This document shows positions 54,987 through 63,551 of a stretch of DNA of 64,000 nucleotides, in pieces. Every line of letters starts with the position of its first letter. Positions within the stretch are counted from its first letter, which is position 1. Under the pieces are notes generated by a model. The model worked only from the letters and a program-made list of their open reading frames with translations. It made no database searches and had not been told where the DNA came from. The stretch is taken from NCBI RefSeq assembly GCF_040718835.1, contig NZ_JBFEFG010000268.1:124001-188000 (forward strand), in the 5' to 3' direction. Source of the DNA: Bremerella sp. JC817. GTDB lineage: Bacteria; Planctomycetota; Planctomycetia; Pirellulales; Pirellulaceae. Position numbers and translations under genes: made by a program.

Positions 54987-55024
54987 TGAAGCGTACGATC
55001 TGAAAACGCGCACAGGGCGAAGGA

Positions 55025-56404
55025 CTAGTCCGAGTCGCTCACGCCATATTGTTTCAATTTTCGATAGAGGGTCTTTCGATCGAGACCGAGGATCTGAGCG
55101 GCAACCGATTTGTTATTATCGGCGGCCTGCAGCACATGCAGGACGTAACGCCGCTCGACCTCTTGCATGGGGACCAGTTCGCTCGGGTCGTCCCCTCCGA
55201 TGAAGACCTGCGAACTGCGGTAGTCGCGAATCTTCTCAGGAAGGTCATCGACGGCGATCTTGTCGAATGGTGTTAATGCGACGGCCCGCTCCATGATGTT
55301 CCGCAGTTCGCGGACGTTGCCAGGCCAAGAGTAGTTCAGCAAGCGTTCGGCTGCAGGTTCCGAGATGCCTGTGACGTTTCGCTGCGATCTTTTCGCCGAT
55401 TGCTCGACAAACCTTTGAGCCAGCATCAAAGTATCAGTCCCACGTGCCCTCAAGGGAGGAAGATCGAGCTGAATCACATTGATGCGATAGAAGAGATCTT
55501 CGCGAAAGCGTCCTTCTTCGACTTCCGTGAGCAAGTCGCGGTTAGTCGCCGTAACGATTCGGACATCGAACGGGACTTCTTGATCGCCACCCACCGGACG
55601 GACGCGTCCTTCTTCCAACGCTCGCAACAGTTTTGGCTGCATGGCCAAAGGCAACTCGCCAATTTCGTCGAGGAACAGCGTCCCTTTTTCCGCTTGTAGA
55701 AAGAGCCCGCGTCGTTGAGCCTTGGCGTCGGTGAAGGCACCTTTGGCGTGACCGAACAATTCGCTTTCGAGCAAAGCTTCAGGAAGCGCAGCGCAGTTCA
55801 CCGGGACGAATGGTCCCTGGCTGCGACGGCTTCGTTGATGGATCGATTTGGCAACCAGCTCTTTACCGGTTCCGCTTTCACCGCAAACCAGGACGGCGGT
55901 TTCGGTCGTCGCAATTCGCGAGATCTGGTCGTACAACCGTGTCATGGCAGGGCTGCTACCGATCATCGATTCGAAGTGGGCCGTAGATTCGGTTCCTTCG
56001 CTGAGGACCTTGATTTTCTCTTGAAGCTGGCGATGCGTCACCGCACGCTGTAGTGTGATCGCAAGGATCTCCATCTCAATCGGCTTAGTTACAAAGTCAT
56101 ACGCGCCAGCGCGAATCGCGGCGACGGCCGTTTCGAGGCTGCCGAACGCGGTCATTACGATTACCGGAATATCAGGCCGGTTGGCGGCAATCCGTTCGCA
56201 AAGCTCTGTCCCACTGAGTCCGCGCATTCTCAGGTCGGTCAGCACAACGTCGAAATCTTCTGACTTGACCAGCTCCAACGCTTCCTCCGCCGATGTTCGC
56301 CAGGTGGGTTGGTAGCCCCGCAAGCGAAGATCGACTTCTAACAACTGGCACATGTTCGCCTCGTCGTCGACGATCAGAATGCGGCCTTGCGAATTGGAGT
56401 CCAT
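55025..56404 (-). CDS. Sigma-54-dependent response regulator, NtrC family
   Basis: 459 residues. Receiver domain 8-125 with Asp57 as phosphate site and Lys107 (VTKPIE). AAA+ domain with Walker A GESGTGK (175-181), Walker B LFLDEI (243-248), and the sigma-54 contact loop GAFTDA at 222-227, where the usual second Gly is Asp. C-terminal Fis-type HTH (VAAQILGLDRKTLYRKL). The start abuts the stop of the histidine kinase gene, its cognate sensor. It probably switches on the Bat operon from the promoter at 54793, 220 bases downstream of its own stop. Confidence 0.93.
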   Translation of the reverse strand: MDSNSQGRILIVDDEANMCQLLEVDLRLRGYQPTWRTSAEEALELVKSEDFDVVLTDLRMRGLSGTELCERIAANRPDIPVIVMTAFGSLETAVAAIRAGAYDFVTKPIEMEILAITLQRAVTHRQLQEKIKVLSEGTESTAHFESMIGSSPAMTRLYDQISRIATTETAVLVCGESGTGKELVAKSIHQRSRRSQGPFVPVNCAALPEALLESELFGHAKGAFTDAKAQRRGLFLQAEKGTLFLDEIGELPLAMQPKLLRALEEGRVRPVGGDQEVPFDVRIVTATNRDLLTEVEEGRFREDLFYRINVIQLDLPPLRARGTDTLMLAQRFVEQSAKRSQRNVTGISEPAAERLLNYSWPGNVRELRNIMERAVALTPFDKIAVDDLPEKIRDYRSSQVFIGGDDPSELVPMQEVERRYVLHVLQAADNNKSVAAQILGLDRKTLYRKLKQYGVSDSD

Positions 56405-57859
56405 TTACGCCACCTGTTGGGGAAGAAAGACGGAGAATCGGCTTCCTCGGCCGACCTGGCTGGCAACATCGATCCAGCCACTATGATCTTCGACAATTCC
56501 GTACGAAACCGACAGCCCCAGCCCGGTTCCTTCACCAACTTCTTTCGTCGTGAAGAACGGATCGAACAGATGTGGCATGTCTTCTTCCGAGATGCCGGTG
56601 CCGTCGTCTTCGACCGTGATGCAAGCAAATGGCAGCGGATCAAGGCTCTCTGAATGAGGTGGCAATGCCGAGACAGTTGTCAGGCTTATGCGAACCTGCG
56701 ATTCCGCGGGACTGGCATGGATCGCATTGACGATCAGGTTGGTAAGAACCTGTTGGATCTGGCCGGAGTCCACAGCGGCTTTGTTGGGAACGGTTTCCGT
56801 GACGACTAATTCGACCTGACGCTGTTTGGCAAGCGGTTGCAATAGGCTGACCGCATTCTGAACGACGTCTTCCAGGTTAATTGGCAATCGCTGCGGTTCG
56901 CGGCGGCGGGCGAAGTCGAGAAGTTGCCGAATGATCGCCGCCATGCGATCCGCTTCCGACTTGATGATTACAGCGCTGTCGCGAACTTCTTCGTCGCTTA
57001 GTCGCCCGGAAGCGATCAATCCTGCACGCCCTGAAACAACATTCAGTGGCGTACCGAGTTCATGCGCCATACCTGAAGCGAGGCGACCGACCGTTTTCAA
57101 ACGATCCGCGTGCCGTAGCTGTTCCGTTGCGGCGAGACGTGCGGCCGACTCTGCGCGGATCTCTTGTTGCTGCTGGTTGAGCTGGTCGCTCATTTGATTC
57201 AGGGCGGAACCTAGCTGGGCGATCTCATCATTACCGCTAATCTCGACCGGTTCGTCGAACTGCCCGCTGCTGATGCGGCGCGTCTTGTCGACCAGCTTCT
57301 CGAGGCGACGGCCGACCAGGCGGATACCCAGCAGCGAAACGACCGCGCCACATACGAGCATCGCCCCGATGATTAACATGGTGCGGTACGTGGTCATACG
57401 GGTGTATTCGGCGACGTCGTCCAGTGGGACGGTAAATTCGACGTAACCCGCTCGATCTTTTTCGACATCGATCGGGTAGTAGATCTGATAGTGTTCTTTG
57501 CCGGTCGCATCGCGTGTTGTCATCGACACCATTGCTTCGGGAGTGGCTCGTTTTAACTCTTCCGATGGCGGCGGTGTCGTTTCGGTCTGCTGCGAGCTGC
57601 CTGGGGCGACCCAGCGAATGGTCATTTGTTGATGACGGCTGGCAAAACTCGATACCAATTGAATGGCACCTTGATGCCCGCCGTTCTTCCAGGCCACGAC
57701 CAGCGTTTCGCGAACTTCGTTTCCGAGCGATGCAGCGTTTTGAAGTTTGGTTTCTTTAAACTGTTGGTATTCGCTTTGAACCGTGAGATACCCATATAGG
57801 GTCGTCAGCAGCACGATACCCAGAAGAAAGATGCCGACAATTTTCGCGGTTAGTTTCAT
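56405..57859 (-). CDS. Membrane sensor histidine kinase, partner of the NtrC-type regulator
   Basis: 484 residues. Helix 1 (about 7-27), an extracytoplasmic sensor part (about 28-160), helix 2 (about 161-182), HAMP (about 182-235), HisKA with His266 (LASGMAHELGTPLNVVSGR), and the HATPase domain (about 370-484) with DDGTGISEED, DPFFTTK and GTGLGLS. The sensor domain is small and of unknown ligand; a Pro/Thr patch (TETTPPPSEE) interrupts it. It is transcribed with the regulator, with no gap between the stop and the next ATG. Confidence 0.93.
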   Translation of the reverse strand: MKLTAKIVGIFLLGIVLLTTLYGYLTVQSEYQQFKETKLQNAASLGNEVRETLVVAWKNGGHQGAIQLVSSFASRHQQMTIRWVAPGSSQQTETTPPPSEELKRATPEAMVSMTTRDATGKEHYQIYYPIDVEKDRAGYVEFTVPLDDVAEYTRMTTYRTMLIIGAMLVCGAVVSLLGIRLVGRRLEKLVDKTRRISSGQFDEPVEISGNDEIAQLGSALNQMSDQLNQQQQEIRAESAARLAATEQLRHADRLKTVGRLASGMAHELGTPLNVVSGRAGLIASGRLSDEEVRDSAVIIKSEADRMAAIIRQLLDFARRREPQRLPINLEDVVQNAVSLLQPLAKQRQVELVVTETVPNKAAVDSGQIQQVLTNLIVNAIHASPAESQVRISLTTVSALPPHSESLDPLPFACITVEDDGTGISEEDMPHLFDPFFTTKEVGEGTGLGLSVSYGIVEDHSGWIDVASQVGRGSRFSVFLPQQVA

Positions 57860-58186
57860 GAGTCCAACAGATGTGCGGTTGGTGCAACTAGATTCTGCTA
57901 AGCGGGAAAGCGATTCTCATCGTTGTAACTTGCCAAGTCCGACGATCCAAGGGAGGATGCCACCACTGTGGGGTTAGACGTAAAGAACCTGCAAAGATAG
58001 CTTGGAGTTGGCTATTGTGCGTCAGGATGACTCGGAAAGGCATAAAACCGGCTTGGAAAAGTAAGGTTGCCAGGGCCCGAACCGCTATCGTGTACCGTGA
58101 CAACAATTCTCGACTTCGGTTTCCAGCCTTAGCAAAGTCAATGTGAAGCCTGGAAACGAAATGCGATCAGGAAAAGGTAGCGGCAG
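57860..58186. other. Divergent intergenic region
   Basis: 327 bases between the kinase (leftwards) and the aldo/keto reductase (rightwards). No gene or clear regulatory motif seen; a TTGGCAAG at about 57930 on the minus strand resembles half of a sigma-54 site but the -12 part does not match. Confidence 0.45.
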
Positions 58187-59179
58187 ATGCGATACAAAAA
58201 GTTAGGTCCCGATGGTTGTCTCGTCTCGGCAGCCGCACTTGGCTGCATGGGCATGAGCGACCTCTACGGAGTCCGCGACGACGCGCAGTCAATCGCCACC
58301 ATTCACGCAGCCCTCGATGCCGGACTGAACTTTCTTGATACGGCCGACATGTACGGCCCCCACACTAACGAAATGTTGATCGGGGAGGCAATCCGAGATC
58401 GGCGCGAGTCAGCGTTCATTGCGACCAAGTTCGGCATCGTTCGCGATCCCAACGATCCTCAGAAGCGAGGAATCAATGGCCATCCCGATTACGTCCGCCA
58501 ATGCTGTGACGCTTCGCTGAAGCGACTGGGGATCGACACGATCGATCTCTACTATCAGCATCGCGTCGATCAGAATGTGCCGATCGAAGACACAGTCGGC
58601 GCGATGAAGGAACTGGTCGAAGCGGGTAAGGTCCGTTATCTCGGGTTGTCCGAAGCATCAGTCGCAACTATTCAACGGGCAGTAACCGTTCATCCGATCT
58701 CGGCGGTGCAAACCGAGTTCTCGATCTGGAGTCGTGACGCGGTCGATGACGGCGTCATGGATGCGTGCGGCAAGCTGGGAATTACCTTCGTGGCGTACAG
58801 CCCCTTGGGGCGTGGATTCTTGACAGGCAGTCTGAAACGTTTCGAGGACCTGGAAGCAGATGACTATCGTCGTCACTCACCACGATTCCAAGGCGACAAC
58901 TTCGACAAGAATCTGGAGGTGGTTCGGCAGATTGAGATGATCGCCTCCGAAAGTGGCTTCACTTCCGCTCAATTCGCACTGGCCTGGGTGATGAAGCAGG
59001 CCGACCACGTGATCCCGGTATTCGGAACGAAGAAGGTCAAATACCTGGAGCAAAATCTGGTGGCGCTGCAGATTGATCTGACCGACGAGCAATTGAAACA
59101 AATCGAGGAGGTCGCCCCACAGTCGGCGTTCTCAGGGACACGCTACGTCGAAAGTCTCATGAAACTGGTCAACGCCTAA
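58187..59179 (+). CDS. Aldo/keto reductase
   Basis: 330 residues, a single-domain TIM barrel. The catalytic tetrad is present: Asp51, Tyr56 (DTADMYGP), Lys81 (ATKFG) and His125 (YYQHRVD). The end has the NADPH-binding segment VIPVFGTKKVKYLEQNL. The type with LYYQHRVD and GRGFLTG matches YakC/AKR13-like reductases of small aldehydes or quinones; the physiological substrate is unknown. The next gene starts 27 bases later and may share the transcript. Confidence 0.92.
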   Translation: MRYKKLGPDGCLVSAAALGCMGMSDLYGVRDDAQSIATIHAALDAGLNFLDTADMYGPHTNEMLIGEAIRDRRESAFIATKFGIVRDPNDPQKRGINGHPDYVRQCCDASLKRLGIDTIDLYYQHRVDQNVPIEDTVGAMKELVEAGKVRYLGLSEASVATIQRAVTVHPISAVQTEFSIWSRDAVDDGVMDACGKLGITFVAYSPLGRGFLTGSLKRFEDLEADDYRRHSPRFQGDNFDKNLEVVRQIEMIASESGFTSAQFALAWVMKQADHVIPVFGTKKVKYLEQNLVALQIDLTDEQLKQIEEVAPQSAFSGTRYVESLMKLVNA

Positions 59180-59206
59180 GCACACTGTCCGCAAGAGGTA
59201 CCGTAA

Positions 59207-59995
59207 ATGATCGTGCGAATGCTCTCAGCATGGATGATCGCTGGTCTGTTGATTACTTCTGGCTTCGGAGACGAGGCGACGTTCTCCAATCCGCCGAAAG
59301 GTGCCCTGATCATCGTTGGCGGCGGAGGGTTGCCTTCCACGATCGTCGATCGTTTTATGGAACTGGCGGGAGGAAATACGGCGAAGATCGTGGTCATTCC
59401 GACAGCCTCGGAAAAGCCCGATCCCGAAGAGCGTCTTGTCTCCCGTTGGAAAGGACGAGGTGCCGTCAGTGTGAAAGTCCTGCACACGACCGATCGCAAG
59501 GTGGCGGATACGGAAGAGTTCGTCGCAGAACTGAAAGAGGCAAGTGGCGTCTGGATCGGCGGTGGTTCGCAAACAAGGCTTTCCAACGTGTACGCAGGCA
59601 CCGCCGTCGAACGTGAACTGAAGGCATTGCTCGCACGGGGAGGTGTCGTCGGTGGAACGTCTGCGGGGGCGGCGATTCAATGTCAAACAATGATCGCGCA
59701 TAGTAAGCCAGTTCCAGTGATGGGTGTGGGGTTCGATCTGCTGCCGGGGGCGATCATCGACCAACACTTCCTGGCCCGAAATCGTATGAACCGATTGCTT
59801 TACGCTGTGCAAGATCATCCTGGGCTCGTTGGTATCGGAATCGACGAGGCGACGGCGATCGAAGTGCACGGCAACGAGTGTCGGGTCCTCGGCGATTCAT
59901 TTGTCACGCTGGTACTTGGCACCGGCACCAAGCGTCCGCTCGACATTCAGACTTTCTCAGCTGGGAAGTCGTTTACCATTTCGGCGGCGGAATAG
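59207..59995 (+). CDS. Exported cyanophycinase-like peptidase (family S51)
   Basis: 262 residues with an N-terminal signal-like segment (about 4-21). The fold has KGALIIVGGGGLPSTI at the start, IPTASEKPDPEE, SGVWIGGGSQTRLSN, and the nucleophile elbow GGTSAGAA with Ser152; a His is expected in the IDQHFLARNRMNRL segment near 186. S51 enzymes cut beta-Asp-Arg dipeptides of cyanophycin or related isopeptides. No cyanophycin synthetase is in the window. It stops at 59995, one base before the end of the convergent lipoprotein gene at 59997. Confidence 0.85.
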   Translation: MIVRMLSAWMIAGLLITSGFGDEATFSNPPKGALIIVGGGGLPSTIVDRFMELAGGNTAKIVVIPTASEKPDPEERLVSRWKGRGAVSVKVLHTTDRKVADTEEFVAELKEASGVWIGGGSQTRLSNVYAGTAVERELKALLARGGVVGGTSAGAAIQCQTMIAHSKPVPVMGVGFDLLPGAIIDQHFLARNRMNRLLYAVQDHPGLVGIGIDEATAIEVHGNECRVLGDSFVTLVLGTGTKRPLDIQTFSAGKSFTISAAE

Positions 59996-59996
59996 T

Positions 59997-60464
59997 TCAT
60001 CGTTTCTCGGTCGGCTTGGCTGGTGGAGTCGAGCTGAGGTTCAGGTCAATGGTGTTATGCCCGGCGGCCACTTGTTGCACAAGAAAGTCGTTTCCGTAGT
60101 AATGACCCGGAAGACCATCTTCGGCAGGCTGCTGTTTTGTGAGCGGCTGCCGAGGCTCGACACCGACGGGGCAGATACGCACCTCGTGGCCCCCAATCTT
60201 GGCTCCCATCTCTTGGGATGAATAACGCAGCTTGTAGACGCCTGACTTGTCGGTGACGCCGAACGATTCGCGTCCACCGGTTTGAGGAGTGAAGGTCACC
60301 ATTGCCTGGCTAACGGGCTCACCGTCGAGGGTCACGGTGCCACTGACCCAACCGATATCAGCAGCTGAACGTTGACAGCCGATCGTGCCCAGCAGCAACA
60401 ACAAGAGCGAAAGCGAATAGTACTTGGCAAGTTGCCGGGAGTTGGCGGAATCTGGAACGCGCAT
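59997..60464 (-). CDS. Small planctomycete lipoprotein with a carboxypeptidase-regulatory-like domain
   Basis: 155 residues from ATG 60464. The lipoprotein signal is LLLLLLGTIGC (Cys30). Residues about 38-120 form an Ig-like beta domain: SGTVTLDGEPVSQAMVTFTP and GVTDKSGVYKLRY. It lies just downstream of the DUF1559 prepilin-like gene on the same strand (48-base gap), the usual pairing in planctomycetes. Confidence 0.82.
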   Translation of the reverse strand: MRVPDSANSRQLAKYYSLSLLLLLLGTIGCQRSAADIGWVSGTVTLDGEPVSQAMVTFTPQTGGRESFGVTDKSGVYKLRYSSQEMGAKIGGHEVRICPVGVEPRQPLTKQQPAEDGLPGHYYGNDFLVQQVAAGHNTIDLNLSSTPPAKPTEKR

Positions 60465-60511
60465 GATCGTTGGCCACTGAAGGATGATGAAAGTCAAAAC
60501 GAAGGTAACGA

Positions 60512-61498
60512 CTAGTACTGTCCAATCGTGTTACCGTCGGCGCGATCGGCGAGGTTTTCCATGGTGGCGCCATCCATCGTTTCCGGCAGAAAATGGACCG
60601 AGCCATCGGCAAATACAAATTGGGCACCGCCGGGATGGTGCGAGCTGTAGGCGTTTCGGAAAGTACCGTTGATGCGACGAGCCGTCGTGTTTGCGAGTGA
60701 TTCCTGAGTGACACGAACGACTTGATCATTTCCGCTGTAGCCTGATCCGTCGTACATCCCCACCCAGACAGCCGCCATTCGGTCGATTCCATCCCCAAGA
60801 TCGCCATAGGTCACTTCGCCAATGGCTAATGTGTTGGAGGTGCCGTCGGTGATGTCGCGGAATCTTGTATGACTTCCGCCACCAAAGATTCCGGTTTCCG
60901 CTCCGAAGCAGTATCCGCGATACCAACCGCTGGGACAATCGGACGGCCCCCCACTGGTCGCCCCTTCGTTAAACGAACCAAAGACCCCTTTGTAGTTCGA
61001 GGTCGCCGGGACATCTTCGGTCGCGAAGGCATTCTTTTTGAACTCGGCATTCAGTTCCGGCGCTGGCGAAGAAGGGCAAAGGTAGACTGGCAGCGAGGTC
61101 TGCGTTAATTCGATCATGTTGGTAATCGTCGCGTAGTTCGTCAAACGGTTCGAGGTAACCCCTAGTTGTTCGTGCAAGGCAGGCTGCTCGACGTAAGGCA
61201 AGATCAAGGCGCCCCAACCCCAGCCAGGCTTGCCGAACCAGCCGGAAGATTCAGTGTAAGGAGCACGGACCGTCGATGGGGGCATACCGTGGAAGACGTC
61301 GTGATAGTTATGTAGCGCTAGCCCCATCTGCTTTAGATTGTTACGACACTGCGAACGCCGCGCTGCTTCGCGAGCTTGTTGTACCGCTGGTAACAGAAGC
61401 GCGATCAATACGCCGATAATCGCGATGACCACCAGCAACTCGACCAAAGTAAATGCGGAACGCATACGAATCGATGTTGAACAGTTGTTCTCTTGCAT
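60512..61498 (-). CDS. DUF1559 prepilin-type protein
   Basis: 328 residues from ATG 61498 (GAGG upstream); the frame runs back to 61798 through non-family residues. Type-IV-pilin-like N terminus: MRSAFTLVELLVVIAIIGV at about 12-30 with the methylation Glu, then LLLPAVQQAREAARR and the conserved CRNNLKQMGLALHNYHD, and a C-terminal FADGSVHFL. DUF1559 proteins are a hallmark of planctomycetes, which carry dozens. They are probably exported by the pseudopilin route; their job is unknown. Confidence 0.92.
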   Translation of the reverse strand: MQENNCSTSIRMRSAFTLVELLVVIAIIGVLIALLLPAVQQAREAARRSQCRNNLKQMGLALHNYHDVFHGMPPSTVRAPYTESSGWFGKPGWGWGALILPYVEQPALHEQLGVTSNRLTNYATITNMIELTQTSLPVYLCPSSPAPELNAEFKKNAFATEDVPATSNYKGVFGSFNEGATSGGPSDCPSGWYRGYCFGAETGIFGGGSHTRFRDITDGTSNTLAIGEVTYGDLGDGIDRMAAVWVGMYDGSGYSGNDQVVRVTQESLANTTARRINGTFRNAYSSHHPGGAQFVFADGSVHFLPETMDGATMENLADRADGNTIGQY

Positions 61499-61885
61499 CA
61501 GGCTACCCTCGAAGATCGACAATGAAAGAAATGCTTCGGTGGCCTGAGCAATCAAACCAGGAAGCGTAATATCGGAAAAGAGATCGTCTGGGGCTACGTC
61601 GCATGGGGGTGATACGACCGATGTAGAATAAGCCGATCCATCCAAGGACGCTTGTGCTACGCGGACCGTTTTGTTTCTGAAACGGACACGCCCCAAACTT
61701 CGGAAATGGGCGTTTACGCCAGAAACGCCGGCAATCGTCGGGTGAACTGCCGGTGGAGTACGATCAAGAAACGACGCCCATTGTGCGCCGTGAGACATCG
61801 TAATCAGGCTTCCAACTGGAAAAGAAAATTGCCAGACAGGTAAATCCGTTTCCCAAAGGAAAGCACTTTTTGGGTGCTACCCGCG
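61499..61885. other. Intergenic region upstream of the prepilin-like gene
   Basis: 387 bases. The antisense-free frame seen here is the open extension of the prepilin gene without a start. At 61862-61878 a weak hairpin (AGCAC/GTGCT) followed by TTCCTTT on the minus strand may end the response-regulator transcript. The prepilin promoter should lie here; no motif recognised. Confidence 0.45.
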
Positions 61886-63325
61886 TTAGTCGTCTTCGTT
61901 TTCGACGTTTAAGGTAACGCTGATTCCCAGATCTTTTAGCTTAACGCGAAGGGTCTGCCGGGCGATCCCAAGTACCCTGGCCGCCTTGTGTTGGCTGCCT
62001 CCGGTGAACTCAAGGACCTTTTTCAGCAGCATTCGATCGACATGTCCATGAACGACGGAATAAATGTCGGTCGAGTTGGATTCAAGCAGTTCCTGGACCA
62101 AACGTTCCAGTTCTGGGTTCGGAGAACCGTCGGTTTCGACAGGTGATTCTGTGCTTCCTTCGATCAGGTCGGGCAAAAAGGCAGGCAAAAGAACGTCGCC
62201 GGTGGCCCGTAACAGTGCCTGTTTCAAAACGTTTTGCAGCTCGCGAATGTTCCCTGGCCAGGCATAATTCTGCAGAAGTTCGAGCGTATCTGGGGAAACG
62301 TCCTTCACGTTCCGCCCCAACTCGCGGCTGAAACGACGGAGGCAATGCTGAACCAGCATTCGCAAATCGTCTCCCCGTTCCCGCAGGGAAGGGAGGTGCA
62401 CAGCAAAAACACTGAGACGGTAATAAAGATCGGCCCGGAATTTGCCTTCTTCCGACCAGGTTTTCAGGTCGCGATGTGTGGCGGCAATCAACCGGACATC
62501 GGTTTGAATTGACTCGTTGCCACCGATGCGCTCGAACGATTGTTCTTGAATCACCCGCAGCAGCTTGGCCTGTAATGCCAGCGGCATATCGCCCACTTCA
62601 TCGAGAAACAGCGTGCCGCCGTTGCATTGCTCGAACTTGCCAATGCGGCGACGATCGGCCCCGGTGAAGGCTCCCTTCTCGTGACCAAAGAGCTCACTTT
62701 CAAGCAGGTTTTCAGGAATTGCGGCACAGTTGAGAGCCAGAAAAGGCGCGTTGCCCCGGTTGCTATGTTGATAGATGGCCCTTGCGACCATCTCTTTCCC
62801 AGTGCCGCTCTCTCCGGTAATCAGCACTGGAACGTCCTGACCTGAAACCCGGCCAATCGCCTTGTAGACTTCGAGCATCGCTGGGCACGAACCGATGATT
62901 GCACCCTGGATGTCCTCTTCTGGCAGCGTCTCGGCTACGACCGTTGGCTCGCGCATACGCTGCGAAACCTCGAGGGCTTCATGCACGACTCGTTCCAGTT
63001 GACGCAGTTCGACCGGCTTGAACAGGTAGTCATAGGCTCCCTGTTTCATCGCTTCGATCGCGGTATCTGCCCCTTTGGCGGTCGTGATAAAGAGGACCGG
63101 AATTCGGGCATCAATCTGGCGAATCTCTTGATAGACATCCAGTCCCGAGGCGTCTGGCAAACGCAGGTCCAGCAGGACAACTTCCGGCTTCAATTCCGAA
63201 ACCATTTGAACACCTGCTGCGCCGGTCGTGGCCGACTCGACCAGAATATCCATACCCTTGAGGATGGAATGCACCTGCTTAAGAACAAGATCCGGATCGT
63301 CGTCGATAACCAGAACAGATGCCAT
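61886..63325 (-). CDS. Second sigma-54-dependent response regulator, NtrC family
   Basis: 479 residues. Receiver domain with Asp53 and Lys103 (LFKPVE); AAA+ domain with Walker A GESGTGK (171-177), the full GAFTGA loop (218-223) and [13 protein letters not shown]-terminal Fis-type HTH ([17 protein letters not shown]). Unlike the first regulator, its sigma-54 loop is standard. It diverges from the membrane sensor at 63552 across a 226-base gap and is probably its partner. Targets are unknown. Confidence 0.92.
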   Translation of the reverse strand: MASVLVIDDDPDLVLKQVHSILKGMDILVESATTGAAGVQMVSELKPEVVLLDLRLPDASGLDVYQEIRQIDARIPVLFITTAKGADTAIEAMKQGAYDYLFKPVELRQLERVVHEALEVSQRMREPTVVAETLPEEDIQGAIIGSCPAMLEVYKAIGRVSGQDVPVLITGESGTGKEMVARAIYQHSNRGNAPFLALNCAAIPENLLESELFGHEKGAFTGADRRRIGKFEQCNGGTLFLDEVGDMPLALQAKLLRVIQEQSFERIGGNESIQTDVRLIAATHRDLKTWSEEGKFRADLYYRLSVFAVHLPSLRERGDDLRMLVQHCLRRFSRELGRNVKDVSPDTLELLQNYAWPGNIRELQNVLKQALLRATGDVLLPAFLPDLIEGSTESPVETDGSPNPELERLVQELLESNSTDIYSVVHGHVDRMLLKKVLEFTGGSQHKAARVLGIARQTLRVKLKDLGISVTLNVENEDD

Positions 63326-63431
63326 CTACCAGCCAGTTTGCTACGATGCGAAAGAAGCAGGACACGTCGTCCCTGTCAGCCTCTCTTTCTAACGGAGTTC
63401 CGGTTCTAACGGCAAGCCGTAGAGAGAATTA

Positions 63432-63513
63432 TTTCTGTCGGCATGCCACTCGCATAAGATAAGTGGTTCCGAAATTATCGAGGCCGGACGCACTAAATGC
63501 GTGCTGACAGAAA
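63432..63513. promoter_or_regulatory. 12-bp inverted repeat between regulator and sensor
   Basis: TTTCTGTCGGCA (63432-63443) and TGCTGACAGAAA (63502-63513) are reverse complements with one mismatch, 58 bases apart, in the divergent promoter region. They could be paired operator sites shared by both genes. Confidence 0.4.
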
Positions 63514-63551
63514 GGGATGGAGAGAGCTTGCGACCGACCAAAGGACACTTC

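Larger units (their letters stand above)
54680..55024. other. Regulatory intergenic region before the Bat operon
   Basis: 345 bases, no gene. It contains, from right to left on the minus strand, the terminator of the response-regulator gene (54951-54986), a perfect dyad (54862-54876), a second dyad CCTGT-TTC-ACAGG (54821-54833), the sigma-54-type promoter (54793-54807) and a leader of about 100 bases to the moxR start. Confidence 0.7.
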
